Part shown: positions 9,879-19,525 of the stretch, in pieces
How positions within the stretch are numbered: the first letter of the stretch is position 1
Layout of the letters: the number at the start of each line of letters is the position of its first letter
DNA from: Spirosoma validum
GTDB taxonomy: Bacteria; Bacteroidota; Bacteroidia; Cytophagales; Spirosomataceae
Direction of reading: 5' to 3'
DNA length: 64,000 nucleotides
Assembly: GCF_014699035.1 (NCBI RefSeq)
Contig: NZ_JACXAA010000001.1
Location: 1 to 64,000, forward strand
Notes under the pieces: model-generated
Databases searched by the model: none
Seen by the model: the letters and a program-made list of their open reading frames with translations, nothing else
What the model was told of the DNA's origin: nothing
Program-made: the position numbers and the translations under genes

Positions 9879-10387
9879 TGTTGGGTTCGCTACGTGGTAT
9901 TGGCCCGGACGACTAAATCATGACTTAGCTGAGTAAGGTGCTGTTTAAGGAGAGACGATTTCGTGTACCAAAAACACTTAGTCTATTTTTAATTATTTTT
10001 TTGAAAAATTGAATTTTAATACGTCAGGATGGCAATGTACCGGACCAAATGCGCCAGACACTTTGTAGAGCATCAAAGTATTCTGGCACTACGGATGAAG
10101 ATCAGCTAAAGGGTAAAACCTTTAGTAACGGGGTTGTGGTAGAAAGGCAAAGACTAACGTATCCAGAAAAATTTAAGCTGAGCTACGTTTTTATAAACGA
10201 TTATACTCGCGTGGTGTCAGGTTCTTAACCTGACGCTGGGAGGTTTTGAGAAACCTCGGTTGAAGATGCTGACGAGGTTTTGAGAAACCTCCCAGCGTCG
10301 GTTAAAAGTAACCGACGTCACATCAGCTGCCCCCGGCAGGATCGCATAGAGCAGTAAATTGATTAGACTAAATGTGATTTTGCCTGA
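9879..10387. other. Intergenic region upstream of the first sigma gene
   Basis: About 500 bases without a credible gene. The first ~140 bases, next to the sigma gene, hold an A+T-rich stretch (9975-10020) suitable for a promoter, although no clean TAnnTTTG box was found. The rest contains a large compound palindrome, listed separately. Confidence 0.6.
10213..10323. repeat. Compound palindromic repeat (nested hairpins)
   Basis: Two long arms around 10213-10257 and 10274-10323 are mutually complementary with several mismatches in the outer part and near-perfect matching in the inner part (GACGCTGGGAGGTTT against AAACCTCCCAGCGTC). Each arm itself folds: GTCAGGTTCTTAACCTGAC, GAGGTTTTGAGAAACCTC twice, and GTCGGTTAAAAGTAACCGAC. 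The result is a multi-hairpin structure about 110 bases long lying 3' of the lutC-like gene and 5' of the sigma gene. Confidence 0.75.
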
Positions 10388-11017
10388 CTATTCACCAGGA
10401 TAGGATGTAGTCGAACTGGCTTCCGACTCCAGAATGAATACCGTCATAGAAATTGGGCCGTGGGCACCCAGTACCAGGGCTTGCTCAATGTCGGCCGTTT
10501 TAGAAGGGCCACCAATAAAAGCGCCAAAACCGTAGTCCCCTACCCCGATTTTCTCGTACGCTTCGTGCAGGGTCGGAACGATACGTTCGGCCGGGACAAC
10601 TACGGCCAGATGCTGACAGATGTAAGGAATGATCCGTTGGCCCATCCGTTGTTCCGTCAGCCAGACCGCGCCGTTTTCGGCAACGGCCAGTTCAGCTTCC
10701 AGCACGGCCAGTTCGATATCCTCGAACGAATGGGGCATTACCTCCGCCGAGTACAGTTCAATCCGATCGCTGACGTCACGCAGTTCCGGCAACGTAGTGA
10801 TGATCCGTCGAGTACAATCAAACGTTTCCTGAATCAGTCCTTCCACTTCAGCCAGACTTTTCACGACAAAAACGCTCCCACCGATGGTGGTAAACACATC
10901 GCTATACGTTGAAATAAGGTCCTGGTCAGTGCCTTTAAATGAATCGATATTGGGTAAGGGACTGGCTGGTGGCTGGTTCGCTAATACAGCGGCCAATATG
11001 CGCTCTTTGGTATTCAT
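10388..11017 (-). CDS. lutC: LutC/YkgG-family lactate utilisation protein
   Basis: The 209-aa protein is a DUF162 (LUD domain) protein of the LutC type, a component of the LutABC complex that oxidises L-lactate to pyruvate. Visible family features are LEAELAVAENGAVWLTE, the segment LAVVVPAERIVPTLHEAY and the C-terminal FIGGPSKTADIEQALVLGAHGP. It is the last gene of a three-gene minus-strand operon, nine bases after the lutB stop codon. Cytoplasmic. Assignment rests on both domain and context. Confidence 0.92.
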   Translation of the reverse strand: MNTKERILAAVLANQPPASPLPNIDSFKGTDQDLISTYSDVFTTIGGSVFVVKSLAEVEGLIQETFDCTRRIITTLPELRDVSDRIELYSAEVMPHSFEDIELAVLEAELAVAENGAVWLTEQRMGQRIIPYICQHLAVVVPAERIVPTLHEAYEKIGVGDYGFGAFIGGPSKTADIEQALVLGAHGPISMTVFILESEASSTTSYPGE

Positions 11018-11026
11018 TTTGTTAGT

Positions 11027-12421
11027 CTATTCCTGTTTTTCATCCTCTTTCGGACCATTTTTAGCGTACCATTCGCCGAACGATTCCTTCGGACCGCCGG
11101 GCATTTCCCGTTGTTTGTACCACAGGTTGAACTTGTTGTTCACGGCAAACGGAATGTTGTTCAATACCCACCGACCGGCTCTCCCGATACGTGCGTACGA
11201 AGCAGGCGACGACAATGTCCAGGCCATGGCTTTGATACCCAGCACTTTGGTGTTAGCGGCATATCCTTCCTGAACAATCACCTGACGCCATTGATACAGT
11301 TGCTCATGGATGTTGATTTTCACCGGACAGACATTGGAGCAGGAACCGCATAGCGTTGAGGCAAAGGGTAAATCCGCGTGCTTCCGCATGTCCAGATTCG
11401 GAGCCAGAATCGCACCGATGGGTCCTGAAATCGTATTATGGTAACTCAAACCACCACTTTTTCGGTAAACCGGACAGGTATTCATACACGCTCCACAGCG
11501 AATGCATTTGAGCGAACTCCGAAAATCAGGTCGTCCCAACTGGCGACTTCGGCCAAAATCGACCAGTACCAGGTGCATTTCCTGGCCTTTGCGCGGTTTT
11601 TTAAAATGGCTGGAATAGATCGTAATCGGCTGTCCGGTAGCGCTGCGTGCCAGTAGTCGTAAGAAAACACCCAGATGCTTTTTCTTTGGAATGATCTTTT
11701 CAATCCCCATCGACGAAATCTGCACCTCGGATAAGTGGGCACCCATATCGGCGTTTCCCTCGTTGGTACAGACGACATACTCGCCCGTTTCGGCAACGGC
11801 AAAGTTGACGCCTGTCAGAGCCGCCCGTCGCGTTACGAACACATTGCGCAGGTGTCGGCGGGCAAACCGGGTTAACGTAGTTGGGTCCGATACGCCTTTT
11901 TCGGTGCCTAAGTGTTCATGAAAAATATCGCCGATTTCCTCTTTCCGTTTGTGAATACAGGGTAATACAATGTGGCTGGGTGGTTCATTATCCAGTTGCT
12001 GAATGTATTCGCCCAGATCGGAATTGATCACGTCGACGCCCCGTTCAATGAGGTATTCGTTCAAATGACACTCTTCCGTCAGCATGGATTTGCTCTTCAC
12101 CAACTGATTAAGGCCCTTCTCCTTCAGAATAGAATAAACGATGGCGTTGTGTTCCTGAGCATCGGCGGCCCAATGCACGGTTATTCCGTTCTTCGTAGCA
12201 TTGGCTTCAAACTCCAGTAAATAATCGTGCAGGTTCGATAGTACGTTGTTTTTAATCTGCGAGGCCGCTTCACGTAGCGCTTCCCATTCAGGTATGTTTT
12301 TGGCGGCCATGTCGCGCTTCTGACGAATCCACCACAGAGCGCCGTCGTGCCAGTTGACCCGCTCTTCGTCTCTAATAAACTCCTCCGCTAAGGCGGAATG
12401 ATCTTTGATCGTCTTTTCCAT
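11027..12421 (-). CDS. lutB: LutB-type iron-sulfur lactate utilisation protein
   Basis: A 464-aa protein with an N-terminal LUD domain (GVNFAVAETGEYVVCTNEGN) and a ferredoxin-like domain carrying two cysteine clusters, CIRCGACMNTCPVYR and CGSCSNVCPVKINIHE, expected to hold two [4Fe-4S] centres, followed by a DUF3390-type C-terminal region. Length and order match LutB/YkgF. The start codon overlaps the end of lutA by one base, so translation is coupled. It passes electrons within the LutABC lactate oxidase. Confidence 0.95.
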   Translation of the reverse strand: MEKTIKDHSALAEEFIRDEERVNWHDGALWWIRQKRDMAAKNIPEWEALREAASQIKNNVLSNLHDYLLEFEANATKNGITVHWAADAQEHNAIVYSILKEKGLNQLVKSKSMLTEECHLNEYLIERGVDVINSDLGEYIQQLDNEPPSHIVLPCIHKRKEEIGDIFHEHLGTEKGVSDPTTLTRFARRHLRNVFVTRRAALTGVNFAVAETGEYVVCTNEGNADMGAHLSEVQISSMGIEKIIPKKKHLGVFLRLLARSATGQPITIYSSHFKKPRKGQEMHLVLVDFGRSRQLGRPDFRSSLKCIRCGACMNTCPVYRKSGGLSYHNTISGPIGAILAPNLDMRKHADLPFASTLCGSCSNVCPVKINIHEQLYQWRQVIVQEGYAANTKVLGIKAMAWTLSSPASYARIGRAGRWVLNNIPFAVNNKFNLWYKQREMPGGPKESFGEWYAKNGPKEDEKQE

Positions 12422-13158
12422 CAGTGGGTTGAGTTTAAGATTTGAGCGATGTGCAGCGCTTTAATACCCGTTTTGTTCCGTTGTAAAATGCCTTCCAGGT
12501 GCATCAGGCAGGACAGATCGACCGAAGTAATGTACTCGGCTCCGTTTCGTTGGTGATCCAGCACCCGGTCTTTACCCATTTTAACCGATACAGCCTCTTC
12601 AGCGATACAGAACGTTCCTCCAAAACCGCAGCAATCGTCCGGTCGATCCAGCGAAACCAGTTCCAGTCCGTCCACCATGTTTAACAAACGGACGGGTTTG
12701 GAGAAAGGCGGGGCATTAAGTTCGCTCATCTGGGCCAGATGAAGCCCCCGCAAGCCGTGGCAGCTCTGGTGAATGCCTACTTTGTGCGGAAACCGGGCTT
12801 TCAAATCCTCGACATTCAGCACATCGGTTAGAAACTCAACCAGTTCATAGGTTTTCGATCGGATACTCTCAGCCTGCGCTGGGTCATCGGCGGAATGCAG
12901 ATGCTCCTTAACGTGGAGTACGCAACTGGCTGAAGGCGCCACAATGTAATCGAAGCGGGCAAAGTTTGTCACGAACAGATCGTTACATTCTTTCGTCAGA
13001 TGCTCGAATCCGGAATTGGCCATGGGTTGCCCGCAACAGGTCTGTTTAGGCGGGTACGCCACATCGACGTCCAGTTTTTGTAGCAACTGCAACGTAGCGA
13101 TGGCAGCCTGCGGATAAAACTGGTTGACGTAACAGGGTATGAAAAGTCCGACGGTCAT
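12421..13158 (-). CDS. lutA: LutA-type lactate utilisation protein (CCG domains)
   Basis: The 245-aa protein has the two cysteine-rich CCG domains of the LutA/YkgE and heterodisulfide-reductase family: CCGQPMANSG near residue 42 and CCGFGGTF near residue 180, with a further IHQSCHGLRG segment. These bind an iron-sulfur cluster and form part of the lactate-oxidising LutABC complex. First gene of the operon; no strong Bacteroidota promoter box was seen in the ~97 bases before the 63-bp palindrome. The GntR-type regulator often found beside lut genes elsewhere is absent. Confidence 0.94.
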   Translation of the reverse strand: MTVGLFIPCYVNQFYPQAAIATLQLLQKLDVDVAYPPKQTCCGQPMANSGFEHLTKECNDLFVTNFARFDYIVAPSASCVLHVKEHLHSADDPAQAESIRSKTYELVEFLTDVLNVEDLKARFPHKVGIHQSCHGLRGLHLAQMSELNAPPFSKPVRLLNMVDGLELVSLDRPDDCCGFGGTFCIAEEAVSVKMGKDRVLDHQRNGAEYITSVDLSCLMHLEGILQRNKTGIKALHIAQILNSTH

Positions 13159-13476
13159 GGGTTTGGTATAGGATCAGCGTTACTCGACTACATTCCTAAA
13201 GCACTAAAAAATATTGATTTACTAATACTCGATTGACTTAATGGTTTGAGAAAAAGGTACCACGGGTTTTAACCCGTTTTTTGAGTCAATTCCTGAACGG
13301 GTTAAAACCCGTGGTACCGGCAATAAGAATTAGATTGGAGCAGTAGTGAATTCAATTACAGTCCATTACTCTAAAGCGAATCATCAATCGAATTACTCTA
13401 CCGAACGATCACCCATATACGTAAAAGATTGCTTTTTCCCTGTTTGCCGTTCAGTAAAGCATTTAGTCGTTACGTA
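13159..13476. other. Intergenic region upstream of lutA
   Basis: No gene is supported in these 318 bases. They contain the 63-bp palindrome and A+T-rich flanks on both sides; the promoter of the lut operon should lie between the palindrome and lutA. Confidence 0.6.
13256..13318. repeat. 63-bp palindromic repeat, copy 1
   Basis: Perfect 23-bp arms (beginning GGTACCACGGGTTTTAACCC) flank a 17-base centre that includes TTTTGAGTCAATTCC. Each arm is itself nearly palindromic around GGGTTTTAACCC. Identical in length to the copies at 34812-34874 and 54706-54768. It lies between the 3' end of the propeller gene and the 5' side of lutA, so it could act as a terminator-like hairpin or a dispersed REP/MITE-like element. 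Confidence 0.9.
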
Positions 13477-14583
13477 TCAAAACTTGTACAGCAACAATCC
13501 ATAGCCCACGCCAGCTGGATCGGCGGTATTTGCCAGTTGGAATGCCATGTATTTCCCATCACCCGATACGACCGGATTAGACGCTTTGCCGCCCTCATAA
13601 TCGTTGAAGTTGGTTAGCCGAACAAAGTCTTTCCCAGTGCCATCGAGTTTCAGTTTCCAGATATCGATGTTCGCCGGACCACGCTTACCACCCAGCCAGT
13701 CACACTGACGGTCGGCTTCGACCAGAGCGTATTTGCCATCCGGAAAAATCCCCTCGCATTCGTTGTAGGTATTCGGTTTTTGGGAATGGTTAACCACTTC
13801 GTTCGTTTTCAGATCGAGGGTCATGGTTGACGCATTCAGGCCGGTTTGTTTCCCAGCTTCGTCCCGAACCGGCTCATACCGAACAAAGGTCATTTTTGAA
13901 TCATTATCGAAAAAATCCTGGGCTTCAAACGGATAACCCGTTCCTTCGTAGACGGTCTTTTTATTAACGAGTTTGGGCGCACCGCCTGACAGATCAACTT
14001 CGCAAACGACTAGTCGGGACGCTTTCTCGGCCAGTTCCGGCGCCTGATCGTGTACCTGCGAATAAGCAATTTTCATACTCTTCTTCGAAATGGCCATGCC
14101 TTCGCTCATGTGAACACCAAGTTTAATCGGTTTAGAACCCGGCACTTTGCTCAAATACCAAAGCTCATTATCCCTCGACCGACTGATACGGATATCCTCA
14201 AATTTTTCGGGACCAATCAAAATATAATCGCCGTTGGAAAGGTGCATGACCCGCAGAAAAACCGCAGCCGGTACGTTGCAGGTCAGGCATTTCACCTGGC
14301 GGGTGGCCAGATCAAGTACCATCGCATCCCCGAAACTTTTGGTCATAAACGCAATCCGCTTGTTATCCGGCGAAAAATCAGCGCGTTCGCCGAAACCGGT
14401 TAGTACGTCGATGTTTTTGGGTAAGTGATCAAGTGGACTGCCTGCTTTCCGTTTTTTCAGGGGATCATCGGCAGACAACTGGCGGAGGTACTTCCGCGCG
14501 ACAACGCTTTCAGCCGGGAAAGGAATCCGCACGGATGATGCGACGAAGAAGGAAGCGATGAAGAGAGTGGATACTACGTTCAT
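13477..14583 (-). CDS. Secreted TolB/WD40-like beta-propeller protein
   Basis: A 368-aa protein with a short N-terminal signal sequence and PD40-type propeller blades, for example ERADFSPDNKRIAFMTKSFG and NPVVSGDGKYMAFQLANT. No catalytic motif is seen. Such proteins in glycan loci are usually of unknown function and may bind sugars or partner proteins. It is the last gene of the second SusCD locus, 57 bases after the 886-aa glycosidase-like gene. A histidine- or metal-linked enzymatic role cannot be excluded. Confidence 0.7.
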   Translation of the reverse strand: MNVVSTLFIASFFVASSVRIPFPAESVVARKYLRQLSADDPLKKRKAGSPLDHLPKNIDVLTGFGERADFSPDNKRIAFMTKSFGDAMVLDLATRQVKCLTCNVPAAVFLRVMHLSNGDYILIGPEKFEDIRISRSRDNELWYLSKVPGSKPIKLGVHMSEGMAISKKSMKIAYSQVHDQAPELAEKASRLVVCEVDLSGGAPKLVNKKTVYEGTGYPFEAQDFFDNDSKMTFVRYEPVRDEAGKQTGLNASTMTLDLKTNEVVNHSQKPNTYNECEGIFPDGKYALVEADRQCDWLGGKRGPANIDIWKLKLDGTGKDFVRLTNFNDYEGGKASNPVVSGDGKYMAFQLANTADPAGVGYGLLLYKF

Positions 14584-14640
14584 GTCAATAAGGGTTTAGT
14601 TTTATCAATTCTGCCAGAGCCATACATAACCGATCCTGAC

Positions 14641-17301
14641 TCAACGAATAAGTTTTACAATGCGATAAGGTGTTTCCTGAGCCAGGTCCGGGTAAATCCG
14701 TCCGACGCCGTTATTATCCATGACTTCGATGAAGTACATCAAATCCCATTTCGGATTAATCTGGTCGCCGGGCACCACGGCTCGATACGTATCTTTTTCG
14801 TCGGGTGACTGTTGCATAAACATCGTTTGATAAGGAAGCTCCTGGTTGACGTTTCGATAGCGCAGCCTCGCCCACTTCATACCAGCCGGAGCGCTTACAT
14901 TCACCTGAACAACAATGGGTTTACCTACTGGCGAACTGATAATGGGTTGGTGAGAAATCCGAAACGGATCGGGCGTAACGGCATCGGTCAGTGGTTTATA
15001 CGGAAGGACCACCGAAGATACGGCCGCCGTGGACACGGATGGTTTAGCCGTACTGGCTTCCGCCCGGACGGCGGTTCGTTTTTGTTCCAGATTCGCTAGT
15101 CCTTTTTCCAGTGCAGTCAGTTCGTCTTTCCAATGGCCACAGAGGTCAAATACGCAGACACCCATCGCCAGATTATCCGTATACACATCGCCCGCAGCCG
15201 CTACCAGTTGCTGCCAGGCCTGAATGGCTTCCCGTTCTTTGGCCAAGGCTTCATCCAGAGCTGCTACGTTCTGGGTTCGGTCATAGATGCGGTAATTGAC
15301 GGCCGCCAGAATACGCTTTGCGTGATACAGCGCCAGATTCGACAGGATTTTCAAATCGGTCAGCGTGGAGACAAACTCTTTACTCCGGTTGCTACCGGCT
15401 GCTGTTTCGGCCTGAGCGATCAGTTGGTTCAGACTTTCGGACGTTTGCCGGAACCAGTGGCTATTGGCCGACGGCAACATCCTGGCCGTTTCGCCCCCTT
15501 CGGTACGTAGTTTGGCTTCTTCATCGAAACTGGCGAACTGCGCCATGTCGCTCAGTTCAGCTTTGGCAAACGTCGGCAAATCGCCTAACCGTTGCTTCTC
15601 CGCCCAGCCTCGTGTGGTAGGAAAGCTGGTATACGGGTAGCTGGACGTAATGATCCGGGGCAAAACCCAACTGGCCTGATGGAGCGCTTTTTCAAGGAGC
15701 GGACCCGCCTTTTCGCCAAAGCGACGGTTAAATTCAGCCTGCCAGACCACCGGATCAGTTGAGGGATTATAGCCGATCCGTCCGAACGTCTGGAAGAAAT
15801 GCCAGTACCGTTCAAATTCATAATCGTAGTATCGGTAGGCTGGATTCAACAAATCAAACGGTTTGGTCTCGTGCGGCTGCGCTTCCATTTTGGTCGCCAG
15901 CGGTTCGTTGATCTCAAAACCATCGCCATCATACAGATGCGTGCTTTCAGCAAACCGACGGGCGTAATCCGGATTTCCCCACAGCAGAATACGGGTGGTG
16001 CCTCCGCTCCAGAGCTGCCAGTTCATCCGGTATTTTTGCGGGTACTGCAGCAAATGAGCGTAGCTGTGGCGAATCGGGCTTTTATCGGGATTTACTTGCG
16101 TCGGGTGGTACGGCATGCCCATCTGTTCCATCCAGTATTTGGTATTGATCCGAAAATTGACGCCCACAGTCAGCGCACTCTGAATCACCGACTCGGGTAA
16201 CTCTTTCGCCCGCAGGTCCAGTTGCAGATTGGGTGCCGTGGTTTTCATCATCCGGAAAACATCCGTCCAGAAACTCTCCTGTTCGCCTTCTTTCAGACCC
16301 GATTCGTTGTGCATCCGAAACTGAATGGCATCCAGGTTCGGCACCTGTTTAACAAATTTCGCCAGTGCCGTTTTCGTGTAGGCGGTCAGGTTGTCGGCAT
16401 TCAATCCCCATACCAAACCGGGCACGGGTTTATCCGGCGCGTCCTTCGTTCCGGGAATACCCCCGCCCTGGACACCACCCCGGTAAATGTGGTCCCAGAT
16501 ACCGACGGTAAACTCAATACCCCGGTCGTGCGCCATCTGGATCAGACGATTGAAAGACGACAGGTTGCGTTGCTGCTGCTGGGGCGTAATGCCGACCATT
16601 TTCACATCCGGGTAGCCTTCTACGTCGAAGAAATACGGATAACAGGGTGCCAGAAATCCACCATTTTCATAGCCGAAAATGACCACCAGCTTGTTATACC
16701 GGTTCCGGGCCAACTGATCGAGGTAACGAGTCCAGTGTTTTTCGTCGTATAGCCGACTTTCCCAGTACGCCCGGTTCATGGTGTAAATGGAAATAGCCCG
16801 GTTGCTAACGGCAGGTTTCTCCGTAATTTCTTTCACCTCACGCAAAGGTGCTTTGGTATCTTTACTCCAGCTAATGCGGTCAGCTACGTCCAGCAGGGCG
16901 TACATCAATCCCCGGTCGTCCGAGCCACTAACTACCCAGACCGGTTTTTTCGCTGAACTAGTCTTCCAGATTGTCAGGGCCTCGGCGTCTTTCGGTATCG
17001 GATGATTTCCCGTTTTCAGTAACGTAGCGGCCGCGCCTGCGCCTGTTGTCAGACCCATTACCAGAACCGCTTTCCCCCGTGCCTGACCGACCGTCGTTAC
17101 GTTCTCAAACGAAACCTGCTTTGCCCGTAAGGCGTCTGTCAACTTTGTTAATCCATGGGCAACAGCAGCACCCGGCGTTTGATCCGTTACAAGCGAGAGT
17201 TCCGGCGCGTCGATGGCCGCATAGCCACTAAGCTGATAAATGAGCAAACCGGTCAGAAGCGAGAGAAATGACCAGTTTGGCAGGCAACGTATCGTCTTCA
17301 T
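14641..17301 (-). CDS. Secreted alpha-glucuronidase-like putative glycoside hydrolase (886 aa)
   Basis: The protein has a signal peptide, then a region resembling the N-terminal domain of GH67/GH20-type enzymes (WVVSGSDDRGLMYALLDVAD near residue 125), a TIM-barrel-like core, a helical C-terminal part and a final beta domain. Two acidic residues are conserved in its two neighbours: Glu333 in FRMHNESGL and Glu466 in FEINEPL, about 133 residues apart, a plausible acid/base and nucleophile pair. Other shared motifs are KYWMEQMGMPYHPTQ and ILLWGNPDYARRF. I cannot assign it to a known CAZy family with confidence; GH67-like is the nearest resemblance. It follows the 718-aa paralogue by 50 bases. Confidence 0.7.
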   Translation of the reverse strand: MKTIRCLPNWSFLSLLTGLLIYQLSGYAAIDAPELSLVTDQTPGAAVAHGLTKLTDALRAKQVSFENVTTVGQARGKAVLVMGLTTGAGAAATLLKTGNHPIPKDAEALTIWKTSSAKKPVWVVSGSDDRGLMYALLDVADRISWSKDTKAPLREVKEITEKPAVSNRAISIYTMNRAYWESRLYDEKHWTRYLDQLARNRYNKLVVIFGYENGGFLAPCYPYFFDVEGYPDVKMVGITPQQQQRNLSSFNRLIQMAHDRGIEFTVGIWDHIYRGGVQGGGIPGTKDAPDKPVPGLVWGLNADNLTAYTKTALAKFVKQVPNLDAIQFRMHNESGLKEGEQESFWTDVFRMMKTTAPNLQLDLRAKELPESVIQSALTVGVNFRINTKYWMEQMGMPYHPTQVNPDKSPIRHSYAHLLQYPQKYRMNWQLWSGGTTRILLWGNPDYARRFAESTHLYDGDGFEINEPLATKMEAQPHETKPFDLLNPAYRYYDYEFERYWHFFQTFGRIGYNPSTDPVVWQAEFNRRFGEKAGPLLEKALHQASWVLPRIITSSYPYTSFPTTRGWAEKQRLGDLPTFAKAELSDMAQFASFDEEAKLRTEGGETARMLPSANSHWFRQTSESLNQLIAQAETAAGSNRSKEFVSTLTDLKILSNLALYHAKRILAAVNYRIYDRTQNVAALDEALAKEREAIQAWQQLVAAAGDVYTDNLAMGVCVFDLCGHWKDELTALEKGLANLEQKRTAVRAEASTAKPSVSTAAVSSVVLPYKPLTDAVTPDPFRISHQPIISSPVGKPIVVQVNVSAPAGMKWARLRYRNVNQELPYQTMFMQQSPDEKDTYRAVVPGDQINPKWDLMYFIEVMDNNGVGRIYPDLAQETPYRIVKLIR

Positions 17302-17351
17302 ACAGGCAAATAGTTAATGGGTTGTCAGAAGCTCGTGGGTACGCTTGTTAC

Positions 17352-19508
17352 TTATTTCGCCGGGAGAACCGTCGCGTTCCTCGCGATGTCGACATCCCTG
17401 GCAACGTCCGGTCTGAGTGTCTCCCAATGAAACCGCCGAACGGTATCGGTCACCACGCGTTTTCCATCTTTCGGGTACGAGTAAGCCGCCAAGGGCATAT
17501 CAGTATACAGCGGACGCGTAATGCTAACCACTACATCCCAGTAATTCAGGGCGCTTTCCAGGTAGCGTACAGCCGCCTTTTTATGCACTTCACCACCTTT
17601 TCGTCGATACGTTTCCAGGGATACGGCTCCTCTCAGTTTCTGAGCAAAATACAGACCTAGGTTGGCCCACACTTTTATATCAGCCACTTCATGCTGCCGC
17701 GACGTATTCGAGGTTACGTTGATCGTTTTCACCCGACTGAGCGCTTTTTGGCAATCCTGTTCGAGCAAACTGGCCAGCCTAAGTGGCGTAATCTTATCCC
17801 GACCGAAAGCCGATTCAACGGCCCCTTTTTGAACGTAATCCGTAACGGAGACATACGTAGTGTCCATGGTCGGCTGACTGATCTGGCGATCAATGGAAAT
17901 GTACTCCATGACCCGGTTATTCATGGACATGAACCCCTCGCTGTAGAGCGTAAAATCCCAGGTAAAATTGAAGAAGGAAGCCAACCGGATCGGCGTCATA
18001 CCGACCAGTGCCGAGGCCTCCAGCAGCGGTTCGGCCGTTTTGCCGTACCGTCTGACAAACTCATTTTTGAACACCGCGTCAGGCGTTGACGAGTCGTAGA
18101 GTAACCGGCCCCACAGCGCATAGAACAGCCACTGACGCTGGAAAGCATACTGCCAGTCGACCGATAAACCGGGTTTGGTAAAGTAATCCTTCGCCGGGAT
18201 GTAGCCTTCCGAACCGACAAAATAACCACCGACGTACGGATGGGTATTCTGGCGTATGTGCTGACGAACAAAATCAGGAACGCCCCAGCGCAGGCAGAAA
18301 AAGTCTTCGTTACGGGCCATCCAGGCAATCCGGTACTTTTGGGGCTGGGGTTTAAAGTACGTATCGCTGATCTTCCCGCCATGTACCTTGATCAACTTAG
18401 GCGACGAAAACGCATGCGACCAGTTGAATTTGATTTCTGCCCAGATCGGTCCATCCAGAAAGTCGAGTTCTTCCATGGCGTTGCGAGTCAACTGTTCCGT
18501 GTCGACACTGGTTGACCCGCCCGTCCGCGTATTGGCTTCGAGCGGTACCCGGTGGATAAGCTTTGTCTTGCGTTTCGCCTGCCGAATGCCTTCCAGAAAC
18601 GTTTCACCGAACCAGTCCTGACGTTGCTGGGGTGTCATGCCGCCCATAGCCTCGCCGTGCGTAAAGCCCAGTCCTGTCAGATCCGGGTATTCGTCCAGCA
18701 CCTGCGTTACGCACTCACGGGTATAGCGTTTGATGATCGACGACGTATCGGCCGCCCCGAAATGAATCCGCTGTGTTGGGTCTTCGACGCCCACGTGATG
18801 CGCTTTGGCAAATTCGGGACTGACGAAGATGTTCCAGTTGACCAGGTACGTATCGATGCCCCGCTCCTTCGCCATCCGAAAAAGTCCCCGGTATAACGTC
18901 TGCCAGTCGGCCAACTCCTGATCAGTGAACGGACAGGCTTCGGGAAAACTTTTCGGCCGAATCATGTACGGAAACGGGTGAAGATTCCAGAGCGTCAACG
19001 CGTTGAATCGGTTCTGGGCCATCATGTCCAGGAAAGATTCCCAGAAGCGTAGGTCCCGGCAGGTTTCCCGATGCAGTTCCATCGCGTACCCTTCCCGATA
19101 GGCGTCCCAGGGCAGATTGAACTTGATGGCGCGGAACGGTAGCTTCGCCTGTTCATGACGGGCTTTAATCGTTTTCAGAGGTACCCCGTTCTGTATGTCT
19201 TCGCTGACGGAAAGACAACCGTAGAGAAGCCCCCGTTCGTCGCTGCCGTTAATCGTTAATTTCCCGTTGGCTGGAACAATAGAAAAGGCTTCCAAACCGG
19301 GTTCGCTGGGGTTCACGGCAAGCTGTATGGTATAGTCGGCCTGACCTTCTTTCAGAACGTAGCGTTTTGCAAGCAATGCTTTTTCAAGTCGATGCGCAGC
19401 ATAGACCGTCTGGGGTTTTGTTTGATCATACAGCAGCTTTACCGTCTGCGAAAAGCCGAAGGAAACAAAGCCAATAAAATGAACAGCAAAAACAAGTACG
19501 TTTCTCAT
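17352..19508 (-). CDS. Secreted alpha-glucuronidase-like putative glycoside hydrolase (718 aa)
   Basis: A shorter paralogue of its neighbours. It has a signal peptide ending near SFGFSQ, the N-terminal motif INGSDERGLLYGCLSVSEDI, and a TIM-barrel-like core. The equivalents of the putative catalytic pair are Glu286 in GFTHGEAMGG and Glu434 in YFVGSEGYI, 148 residues apart. FFCLRWGVPDFVRQH corresponds to the LLWG motif of the others. It lacks the extra C-terminal beta domain found in the 886- and 910-aa proteins. It is 17 bases downstream of the Tat-type paralogue, so co-transcribed. Substrate unknown; a uronic-acid-containing glycan is a guess. Confidence 0.68.
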   Translation of the reverse strand: MRNVLVFAVHFIGFVSFGFSQTVKLLYDQTKPQTVYAAHRLEKALLAKRYVLKEGQADYTIQLAVNPSEPGLEAFSIVPANGKLTINGSDERGLLYGCLSVSEDIQNGVPLKTIKARHEQAKLPFRAIKFNLPWDAYREGYAMELHRETCRDLRFWESFLDMMAQNRFNALTLWNLHPFPYMIRPKSFPEACPFTDQELADWQTLYRGLFRMAKERGIDTYLVNWNIFVSPEFAKAHHVGVEDPTQRIHFGAADTSSIIKRYTRECVTQVLDEYPDLTGLGFTHGEAMGGMTPQQRQDWFGETFLEGIRQAKRKTKLIHRVPLEANTRTGGSTSVDTEQLTRNAMEELDFLDGPIWAEIKFNWSHAFSSPKLIKVHGGKISDTYFKPQPQKYRIAWMARNEDFFCLRWGVPDFVRQHIRQNTHPYVGGYFVGSEGYIPAKDYFTKPGLSVDWQYAFQRQWLFYALWGRLLYDSSTPDAVFKNEFVRRYGKTAEPLLEASALVGMTPIRLASFFNFTWDFTLYSEGFMSMNNRVMEYISIDRQISQPTMDTTYVSVTDYVQKGAVESAFGRDKITPLRLASLLEQDCQKALSRVKTINVTSNTSRQHEVADIKVWANLGLYFAQKLRGAVSLETYRRKGGEVHKKAAVRYLESALNYWDVVVSITRPLYTDMPLAAYSYPKDGKRVVTDTVRRFHWETLRPDVARDVDIARNATVLPAK

Positions 19509-19525
19509 CCGTCGTTACGTTTGGT

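Noticed and set aside
10213..10323. CRISPR-like repeated units in the compound palindrome
   Set aside because: The repeated GAGGTTTTGAGAAACCTC occurs only twice and in a palindromic arrangement without regular spacers, so it is a hairpin element rather than an array.
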